The notes beneath the pieces are model-generated. The model ran no database searches and was not told the DNA's origin. It saw only the letters and a program-made list of their open reading frames with translations. Made by a program: the position numbers and the translations under genes. DNA of 64,000 nucleotides from Lewinellaceae bacterium (lineage in GTDB: Bacteria > Bacteroidota > Bacteroidia > Chitinophagales > Saprospiraceae): positions 254,763-318,762 of the forward strand of contig JACJYB010000006.1 of NCBI GenBank assembly GCA_020636355.1. Reading direction: 5' to 3'. How positions within the stretch are numbered: the first letter of the stretch is position 1; every line of letters starts with the position of its first letter. Shown here piece by piece: positions 57,204 to 64,000 of the stretch.

Positions 57204-58155
57204 ATGGATGATACACTTAAGATAGGAATGGCCCAAATCGCGCCGGTTTGGTTGAATAAACATCTGACCATCGCTAAAATCAAGGACTACATCACAAAAG
57301 CCGGTAACGCCCAATGCGAATTCTGGTATTCGGTGAAGCGCTCCTGCCCGGCTATCCTTTTTGGCTCTCTGCTGACTCATGGCGCCGATTTCAACGCACC
57401 GATGCAAAAGGAAATCCATGCGCATTACCTTCGAAACGCCATCCAAATCGAATCGGGAGATTTGGATGAAATCTGCGACCTGGCCAGGAAATACCAGATG
57501 GCCATCTACCTGGGCACCATCGAACGCGCAAAAAATCGCGGAGGCCACAGCCTCTACTGTTCCCTGGTATATATTGATGAAAAAGGACAGATCAAATCCG
57601 TACACCGGAAACTGCAACCTACCTACGAAGAACGGTTGGCCTGGTCGCCCGGTGACGGCAATGGATTGCAGGTCCATCCATTAAAAAGCTTTACCCTGGG
57701 CGGATTAAATTGCTGGGAAAACTGGATGCCTTTATCCAGGACAGCACTTTATGGATTAGGGGAAGATCTGCACATTGCGGTTTGGCCTGGTTCCGAAAAC
57801 AATACCGGTCGACATCACCCGCTTCATCGCCAAAGAGTCCCGCTCCTTTGTGGTTTCCGTATCTGGATTTATGACCAAACAAGATTTTCCAGAGGATACG
57901 CCTCACTTAAGAGCAATAATAGAAAATGCACCTGCAATCCTGGCAAACGGGGGATCCTGTATTTCCGATCCGGATGGGAATTGGATCGTTTCACCGGTCA
58001 CCGACCGGGAAGAATTGATCGTCGCTACGATTGACTTTAACCGCGTCCTGGAAGAAAGACAGAATTTTGATCCGGCTGGTCATTATTCCCGACCCGACAT
58101 CACCAAGTTGACGATCAACCGGGAACGGCAATCCATCCTCGATGTGAATGATTGA
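57204..58155 (+). pseudogene. Carbon-nitrogen hydrolase (nitrilase family), frameshifted
   Basis: The three nitrilase catalytic residues are all readable but not in one frame. Glu is in LVFGEALLPGYPF (a different frame at about 57325-57370), Lys in VHRKLQPTYEERLAWSPG and Cys in GGLNCWENWMPL. The frame shifts out and back around 57320-57375 and again near 57795 before KTIPVDITRFIAKES and GSCISDPDGNWIVSPV. Three indels would repair it to about 315 residues, normal for nitrilase-branch enzymes that hydrolyse nitriles or amides. The arrangement GYPFW suggests the nitrilase/cyanide hydratase side of the family. Confidence 0.82.
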
Positions 58156-58244
58156 TTCCAAAATGGACCATGATGGGTATCAATTAGGAATTCAGCCCTA
58201 TCTTTATTCCAATAATTGAAGTAATAACTTAGTGAACAATTACC

Positions 58245-58595
58245 ATGGATAACTCCCGTATTTACCGGATGAAACTCTCTGGCGTTTATCCTCACTACAT
58301 TGCCAAAGCGGAAAAAAAAGGCCGTACCAAAGAAGAAGTGGATGCCATCATCTGCTGGCTGACCGGCTACGACCAGGAATCCCTGCAAAAGCAGCTCGAT
58401 GAAAAAAATGATTTCGAAACCTTTTTTGCCCAGGCTCCGGCCATGCACCCCAACCGGTCTAAGATAACCGGCGTCATCTGTGGTTACCGCGTCGAAGACA
58501 TCGAAGATGACATCGTCCAGAAAGTCCGTTACCTCGACAAACTCATCGATGAATTGGCGAAGGGAAAAAAGATGGAGAAGATTTTGAGAGCGTAG
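58245..58595 (+). CDS. DUF2200 domain protein
   Basis: This intact 116-residue protein is a DUF2200 member. Landmarks are RIYRMKLSGVYPHYIAKAE, EEVDAIICWLTGYDQESLQ and the conserved APAMHPNRSKITGVICGYRV. It is cytoplasmic and of unknown function. A truncated copy of its first codons lies upstream of the nitrilase gene. It is one of the few unbroken genes in this section. Confidence 0.92.
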   Translation: MDNSRIYRMKLSGVYPHYIAKAEKKGRTKEEVDAIICWLTGYDQESLQKQLDEKNDFETFFAQAPAMHPNRSKITGVICGYRVEDIEDDIVQKVRYLDKLIDELAKGKKMEKILRA

Positions 58596-58674
58596 GCAGT
58601 ACTCAGTATCCAGTATTCAGAATTGAGGATATTCGGGAGTACCGCCTGACAGGATCGATATTTTATTCGTTGAT

Positions 58675-58917
58675 CTATTCGTCCTGATTAATAAGTTGAT
58701 TTAATGCTTTCCTCTTATTCTGATTTGCCAAAATCAGGTCATTGATTTCAGCAATAACAGCATCCATCCCTTCATTTGATTTTATTTGTTCCCTCATGTG
58801 CTCAACATTGTTTCGATAGGTACCGAAGTAAAACATGCTCACGAAGATCTGATTTTTTGAAGATGCAAGCCTTTGCGGAAATATTTTCATCGCTGAGTTC
58901 ACCTCAATGCTTGTCAT
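58675..58917 (-). CDS. Hypothetical helical protein
   Basis: This leftward frame of about 80 residues has a start at 58917 (MTSIEVNSAMKIFPQRL) or, in frame, at 58992. The C-terminal part is helical and charged (ANQNKRKALNQLINQDE). I recognise no family. It may be a fragment of a longer Bacteroidota protein, because the upstream codons (58918-58992) read as unrelated sequence. Support comes only from frame length and from the plausible helical composition. Confidence 0.35.
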   Translation of the reverse strand: MTSIEVNSAMKIFPQRLASSKNQIFVSMFYFGTYRNNVEHMREQIKSNEGMDAVIAEINDLILANQNKRKALNQLINQDE

Positions 58918-59332
58918 ACTGGTCTTCCATAGGCACAAATTAACGGGATACCAAAGATAACGCCTCATGATGGTACCATGTCGCAGGGACACCAGATTGA
59001 TGGAAAGTAAGAATGCTTTATGGAGGATAAGGTCACCACATTGTCCACAGAATCATGACCTGGTTCCCAGGTCCACAACCGTAACGGCACCCCGCATCGA
59101 TGCATTTTGAATGATACGATGCTGATTTGAAAGGTTGATGAAATGAAACAACACCAGCCGGTGCCTGCTGGGACCAGGACTTCCCACGTGCTGGAGGCCC
59201 AATCCCATCAACACCGGCCCGGTATCGCACTGGCAGGATGGCCAAGATCAAACGCCGCAGGTCTGGATCAATCGTAGCTCTGCCTTAACAAATCGATGGT
59301 ATGCTTCAGAGGAGGCAGCGATAAGGTTCAAT

Positions 59333-59730
59333 TTATGGTTCAAGCAGACTGAATTCATCAAATTGCCACCATGAGCTGCCCAGTACCGTCTCAGCGGTGA
59401 AAAAGCCCTCACGGGTTTCATCCAAATTACCGGTGGCGTTCCAGCAAATACCCGCATGAAAGACACTATTTTGAGGAGCAAACTAGAATGTGGCAGGAAA
59501 GATCAAAACATCTAAAACAGATCAATATTTCGCGATGACCCAATGCAGCGTCAATCCAATTTGCGTCCAAAAATAACCGTATATCGGGTTGTTCATCCGA
59601 TGCTTCCAGTCTCCAAAAACCTGACGTGGTCCGTGAAATGTTTTTTGAAGGGAAAAGGAGCACCCATAGCCACAGGTTTTTCAGGAGGGCTGGACGCATC
59701 CATCAGTTTTAGAATCCAACATTGAGTCAT
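59333..59730 (-). pseudogene. Unidentified frameshifted leftward gene
   Basis: The start MTQCWILKLMDASSPPEKP at 59730 is followed by PFPFKKHFTDHVRFLETGS, which reaches a stop near 59590. A later frame gives CWNATGNLDETREGFFTAET and GSSWWQFDEFSLLEP before a stop at 59333. These pieces look like continuous protein text broken by at least two indels, of about 130 residues in all. I do not recognise the family. It lies directly downstream of the TetR-type gene on the same strand, so the regulator may control it. Confidence 0.35.
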
Positions 59731-59759
59731 TCTGCCGTCATGGCAAACAGTACATTTGA

Positions 59760-60333
59760 ATTTTTCATGGTTTTTGATTTGACAGTGAACCACCTCACCA
59801 TATTCTTAAAGATGGTGAATGTCTTGGCTTTGCAATTTCTGATCCTTTCGCAGGAGTTTCCACAAATAGATTTCGGTGAAGCAATGAACGAATTAGTTGA
59901 TCTCACTCTTCGATTTCCGATCCAAATGGGCAAAACTTTGATACCAGGCCGGTGCTTTCTGCCTTGCTCGCCAATTTTCCGGGCAATTTCACCGGCTCCA
60001 AAAATTGTCGAATGCCGCTCACCCATATTTTCGTAATTAGATAATAGGTCCTTAACAGATCATCGATATCACCTACTTTGACTTATCCCTTTCGGCCGAT
60101 ATTCCGGCAGGATCATAGGACAAGGACTCCGCGACCAGATTTTCTTTGGAACCGAATTTCCGTAATATGGTCCGGGTGGTCACCCCGGCATCCTGGGCAA
60201 TCATCTCCAACGTGATCCCGTTGATCGGATACTGCATCCAAAGCCGTCCTACCGCCTTAATGATCCCGATTTTGTTCTCTTCGGCCTTCTTGTTTCTGTT
60301 TTTGTTGTTGTAATGCGTCTTTCCGGAATTCAT
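59760..60333 (-). pseudogene. TetR/AcrR-family transcriptional regulator, frameshifted
   Basis: The N-terminal DNA-binding domain is clear: LEMIAQDAGVTTRTILRKFG then SKENLVAESL. The unbroken frame from 60333 stops at 60073 after 86 residues, too short for a TetR protein. Downstream, in other frames, come LLSNYENMGERHST and FVHCFTEIYLWKLLRKDQKL, which fit a TetR ligand-binding domain, so the gene extends to about 59760. At least three indels are required. An upstream ATG at 60363 is a possible alternative start. Inverted repeats at the start region are likely its operator. Confidence 0.7.
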
Positions 60334-60384
60334 GTCACCAATATAGACATTAATTTTATTCATGTCAATAACTATGACATGAAT
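60328..60384. promoter_or_regulatory. TetR operator candidate
   Basis: ATTCATGTCA (60358-60367) and TGACATGAAT (60375-60384) form a perfect 10-bp inverted repeat with a 7-bp spacer. A third half-site ATTCATGTCA (60328-60337) lies 30 bp away and overlaps the TetR start codon. The position, just upstream of the leftward regulator and between it and the divergent DUF4838 gene, fits autoregulation and control of the neighbour. Confidence 0.6.
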
Positions 60385-60502
60385 ATTTTTTACGTATCCC
60401 ATTTCTCTGTTCTTGGTTATCGTATTCACGCACCTCCCTTCCTTTACCCCAGAAAAATGATTTGGCAATTTTATATATTGACTGCACTTAACCGTAACCA
60501 AA

Positions 60503-62709
60503 ATGACAACCCTTGTTCCGAAATTCAGCAGGTATGCGATCCTTTTACTCTGCGTCATTTTTTCCGTATCCCTGGATTATGCACAAGCTACCCTGGTTGA
60601 AAATGCTATCCCCCGCTCGCGTATTATTCTTCTTAACAACCATCCGGAAGAGCGAACGGCTGCCCTGTCCTGCAGGACTTTATCAAAAGATCAGCGCCGC
60701 AGAACTGCCCATCCTGGCAAATAACGAATCCCTGCGCCCCGGTGATATCGTCATCAACAATGCCGATGGAGATGCCGCACTGACCGAAGATGGATTTCAC
60801 CTGACCTGTTCGGTCAATGGACTTTCAATTTCTTCTGCAGGATGGAAAAGGGGTCATTTATGGCGCCGTAACCCTGCTCGAGCAATACCTTGGCGTGGAT
60901 TACTTCGGTGAATTTGAATCCAATTATCCCCAACAAAAAACCATCATGCTACCGGCGATTGACCGGATGGAAAATCCGGCCTTCCGGTACCGGCAGTCGC
61001 AAAACTATGCCTTGTCTACCGACACCGTCTACCGCCTCTGGAACCGGTTGGAAATGCCTACCGACGTATTCGCCGCCGGCTATTGGGTACACACTTTCGA
61101 CCGGCTGTTACCTCCGATGTCTACGGCAAAACCCACCCGGAGTATTATGCCTATTTCAATGGATCACGCCATCCCGGCAAAGCCAGTCAGTGGTGCCTGA
61201 CCAATGATGAAGTCTTTGAGCTGGTATCCCGGCGCATCGACTCCATCTTCAAAGCCAATCCCGGTAAAAACATCATCTCTGTCAGCCAGAACGACGGCAA
61301 CTTTACCAACTGTACCTGCGACCAATGCAAGGCCATCGATGATTACGAAGGTGCTTTATCGGGTAGTGTCGTCACCTTCCTGAACAAACTGGCTGCACGG
61401 TTCCCGGACAAGGAGTTCTCGACACTCGCCTACCTCTACACCATGCAACCGCCAAAGCACATCAAGCCCCTGCCCAATGTCAACATCATGCTGTGTGACA
61501 TCGACTGCAACCGCGAAGTGTCCCTGACAGAGAATGCATCCGGCCGTGAATTTGTGAGAGCCATGGAGGGATGGTCGGCCATCTCAGATAACATCTTTAT
61601 CTGGGATTACGGGATCAATTTTGACAATTACGTGTCCCCTTTCCCGAATTTTCACATCCTGCAGGACAACATCCGGCTGTTCAGGAAAAATCACGCGACG
61701 ATGCATTTCTCCCAGATCTCCAGCAGTCGCGGCGGTGATTTCGCCGAGTTACGGTCTTATCTGGTGAATAAACTGATGTGGAACCCGGAATTAAACGTGG
61801 ATTCACTGCTGCACCACTTTCTCAACGGCTATTATGGACCAGCCGGCTTTTCTATACGAATACATCAAAGTGATGGAAGGTGCCCTGCTGGGCAGCGGCA
61901 TAAGGCTTTGGATCTACGATTCACCTGTTTCACACAAATCAGGGATGCTAAAGCCTGAACTGATGCGCCGTTACAAGCTGTTTGACAATGCTGAGCAAGC
62001 GGTAAAGTCCAACCCAACCTATCTGATGCGCGTACAGCGCTCCCGGCTGCCCTTACAATATGCCGAACTCGAGATCGCCCGGACAGAAAATGAAAAAGAC
62101 TATGCGGACATCAGTCAGAAACTGGACTTATTTGAATCCCGGGTCAAAGCATTCGATGTGCCCACGTTAAACGAACGGCGAAACTCCCCCGTCGATTATT
62201 GCGAACTGTACCGGCAGCGCTACATGCCTGCCGCCGAAAAAAGCATTGCACTGGGAGCCAGTGTAAATTATGCCCCCCTGCCCGGTAAAAAATACCAGGA
62301 AATCAGTAAAACCGCTCTGACCGACGGGTTGTTTGGCGGTTCGACCTTTGTGGAAAGCTGGGTAGGCTGGGAAGGCCAGGATGCAACCATCACCCTTGAT
62401 TTGGGTACGGTCAAACCGGTGCATAGCATCGAAGCGGACTTTCTACACCAACTGGGTGCCTGGATCCTGCTACCCAAGAAAGTGACCTATTCCTACTCTA
62501 CAGATGGACAGGACTTCACACCCTGGGAATCGCACACGATTCCGGAAGACCGTTCCGTGCAAGTTAAATTTGTCGGCATCAAAACAGAGATCCCGGTCCA
62601 AGCCCGTTATCTGAAAATCGATGTCGTGGCCACCAAGGAATGCCCCACCTGGCATTACGGTGTAGGTCATCCTTCGTGGTTCTTTGTGGATGAGGTGACG
62701 GTAAAGTGA
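60503..62709 (+). pseudogene. DUF4838/alpha-glucuronidase-like secreted protein with F5/8-type C-terminal domain, frameshifted
   Basis: A signal peptide (FSRYAILLLCVIFSVSLDYA) begins the gene. The DUF4838 region is readable as GVIYGAVTLLEQYLGVDYFG, NIISVSQNDGNFTNCTCDQC and MHFSQISSSRGGDFAELRSY. The last 450 bases form a discoidin-like (F5/8 type C) domain: DATITLDLGTVKPVHSIE and VTYSYSTDGQDFTPW. Four indels, near 60670, 60830, 61100 and 61850, break it; the last part (about 61834-62709) is intact. Repaired, it would be about 730 residues. DUF4838 proteins are related to alpha-glucuronidase or sialate-type enzymes, so glycan processing is likely. Confidence 0.82.
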
Positions 62710-62812
62710 CGTTGACTTTTGGACTAATTGACTAAGATTGTGTCATCTAATCGTATCAACGCTATAAATTCCTGATTTAACTGCCAAGTAAAAAACACGG
62801 TGCCGCGAAGCC

Positions 62813-62903
62813 ATGTCATGCTGAGCGAAGTCATGCTGAGCCGTGTCATGCTGAGCGGAGTCGAAGCAGAAGTCGAAGCAGGAGTCGAAGCAGAAGCAGA
62901 AGC
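62813..62903. repeat. Degenerate tandem repeat of GTCATGCTGAGC and GTCGAAGCA units
   Basis: Three copies of GTCATGCTGAGC (62815, 62830, 62845) are followed by three copies of GTCGAAGCA (62860, 62872, 62884) and a GAAGCAGAAGC tail. In many Bacteroidota, intergenic copies of GTCATGCTGAGC and GTCGAAGCA occur joined as one element; here the two halves appear expanded separately. No coding or CRISPR character is seen. It lies between two convergent glycan-active genes. Confidence 0.7.
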
Positions 62904-62904
62904 C

Positions 62905-64000
62905 TTAATTTAACAGGATCTCAATTACCGGGATCTCAACCGGTGGCTTAACAACGGGCAAGATTAAATTCACATCACCTTCATTTGTCTCCTGATTAAT
63001 CCAGTAACCTGTTGGCGCGGATATTTTAATCTCCGAAGCATCGTGTAAAAACTGTACATACTTTATTTTTCCTTTCATCCCTTTCAAGGTGAAATTCTGC
63101 AACGGATAATCCAGTAAATGAACGTAAAGCCTGTTCGTGGTAGGATTATAGGTCAATAAGGTATTGTCAGGGACTTCAAAACTATCCGGCGCCTGCGTAC
63201 ACCCATAAATGGATCTGCTGTTGTATTTCATCCATTCCCCCATTTTCAATAAAGCTTCTTCTGCCCGGTAATCTATGGTACCTCTGCCGGTAGGCCCGAC
63301 ATTTAACAAAAGATTACCTCCCTTGCTTACCGATTCAATTAACAACACCAATAATTGCTTATTGTCCTTCCAGGTCATCTCGTCCCTGTAATAGCCCCAG
63401 GAACCGCTAAAGGTCTGACAAGTTTCCCACGGAATTTTCTCCCCGTCATAGGTCGGCCATTCCTTGACTTTAAATTGTTCCGGGGTTGTAAAATCCCATC
63501 CTCCCCAATATTCTTTTAAATCCAGCCTGTCGTTCACAATGATCTCTGGTTGCAGTTGACGGACAAGTTTGATGAGTTCGACAGAATTCCAGTCATCCCT
63601 TCCTTTGCCATGTTCCCCGGTTGGAAAGGAATAATCCAGCCACAGGATATCAATTTTGCCATAATTGGTCAGTATTTCCGTAACCTGATTTTTTAAATAC
63701 TCCCGGTATTTAGACATGTCCCGGTTTTTGTTCAGCTCCTTGTATTCTTCATCGCTGTTTGCGCTTAATGGATGATTCCGGTCTATGGTATATTCGGGAT
63801 GATGCCAGTCTATGAGCGAATAATAAAATCCGATTTTCAGACCTTCTGCCCGGAATGCATCGACCCATTCCTTTAGCGCATCTTTACCATAAGGCGTATT
63901 GGTAACCTTATAATCGGTGTATTTGGAGTCAAATAACGTAAATCCTTCGTGATGCTTGGAGGTGATGACCGCATACTTCATTCCGGCTGCTTTGGCCAGT
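62905..64000 (-). CDS. Glycoside hydrolase family 29 alpha-L-fucosidase (partial at window edge)
   Basis: This GH29 enzyme removes alpha-L-fucose from glycans. The frame is open to the end of the window, where LAKAAG precedes MKYAVITSKHHEGF, so the ATG at 63981 is internal and the real start lies outside. The motif SKHHEGF, the nucleophile region DILWLDYSFP (Asp in LWLDYS) and SVSKGGNLLLNVGPTGRGTI are characteristic. At least 364 residues are seen. The C-terminal part is a short beta domain. It converges with the DUF4838 gene, and both could act on fucose- or uronate-rich algal glycans. Unlike its neighbours it has no frameshift. Confidence 0.93.
   Translation of the reverse strand, partial: LAKAAGMKYAVITSKHHEGFTLFDSKYTDYKVTNTPYGKDALKEWVDAFRAEGLKIGFYYSLIDWHHPEYTIDRNHPLSANSDEEYKELNKNRDMSKYREYLKNQVTEILTNYGKIDILWLDYSFPTGEHGKGRDDWNSVELIKLVRQLQPEIIVNDRLDLKEYWGGWDFTTPEQFKVKEWPTYDGEKIPWETCQTFSGSWGYYRDEMTWKDNKQLLVLLIESVSKGGNLLLNVGPTGRGTIDYRAEEALLKMGEWMKYNSRSIYGCTQAPDSFEVPDNTLLTYNPTTNRLYVHLLDYPLQNFTLKGMKGKIKYVQFLHDASEIKISAPTGYWINQETNEGDVNLILPVVKPPVEIPVIEILLN

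Noticed and set aside
59734..59757. A CTVCHDG sequence resembling a heme-c site
   Set aside because: It lies at the junction between the TetR C-terminus and the next gene, out of frame with both, so it looks accidental.
62813..62903. CRISPR-like array
   Set aside because: The units are 9-12 bp with almost no spacer and no cas genes nearby. It is a degenerate tandem repeat.
1..64000. tRNA, rRNA, tmRNA or transposase genes
   Set aside because: No cloverleaf, conserved RNA core or transposase motif was recognised anywhere on either strand by eye. Short RNAs could be missed without a covariance search.

Overview
The window reads as a chromosomal segment of a Bacteroidota bacterium, most likely a marine or wastewater Saprospiraceae-type heterotroph. 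The lineage is an inference from content: a SusC/SusD outer-membrane pair, T9SS-type C-terminal sorting domains (a type B/CHU_C tail at 40.1-40.4 kb and a type A-like tail near 51.2-51.4 kb), many lipobox and signal-peptide proteins, DUF1501/DUF1800 and cytochrome/DUF1549/DUF1553 pairs, a DUF5690 transporter, and glycan-active enzymes (GH43, GH29, DUF1080, DUF4838). No rRNA, tRNA, CRISPR array or IS element was recognised.

Layout. 0-9 kb holds housekeeping and small metabolic genes: an M61-like protein with a broken HEXXH motif, DUF2911, PPK2, a CE1-type esterase, an AraC regulator, YceI, a DODA-type dioxygenase and DUF302. 9.1-14.9 kb is a two-gene CHAT protease / nSTAND NTPase operon whose NTPase carries a mid-protein membrane segment, WD40-like repeats, a concanavalin-like fold and a terminal SH3b-like domain. 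14.9-28.9 kb contains an aminotransferase, a DUF1800/DUF1501 pair, thioredoxin, scpA, an MmcQ-like protein, a FadL-like porin, a Tyr/Ser-rich secreted protein, proS and a GH43 enzyme. 28.9-33.1 kb is a second and more remarkable conflict-type operon. A single polypeptide joins CHAT protease, STAND NTPase, a membrane segment, a coiled coil and a beta-lactamase/PBP-like domain with its catalytic residues replaced, and it is followed 31 bp later by a stand-alone metacaspase. 33.1-38.2 kb is a phosphonate-type cluster: a FAD oxidoreductase, two tandem phosphonatase-like HADs, a divergent MFS transporter and a phosphodiesterase-like enzyme. 38.4-45.3 kb has a T9SS-secreted protein and the SusD/SusC pair.

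From about 45.7 to 62.2 kb nearly every gene longer than about 500 bp is broken by small frameshifts: DUF1080, a Rof-like protein, a fibronectin-repeat protein, cytochrome/DUF1549/DUF1553, DUF1501, the GNAT toxin of a TacAT pair, a nitrilase, a TetR regulator and a DUF4838 protein. No such breaks were noticed to the left. Either this part of the assembly has uncorrected indels or the region is decaying. The final gene, a GH29 fucosidase, is intact and runs off the window.

The most interesting biology is the pair of CHAT-STAND systems. Both have a strongly basic stretch just before one membrane helix, which predicts cytoplasmic protease and NTPase parts and an extracytoplasmic sensor. The sensors resemble cell-wall-binding folds (SH3b, concanavalin-like, penicillin-binding-like). 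This suggests membrane-anchored, NOD-like surveillance of the envelope that triggers caspase-type proteases.
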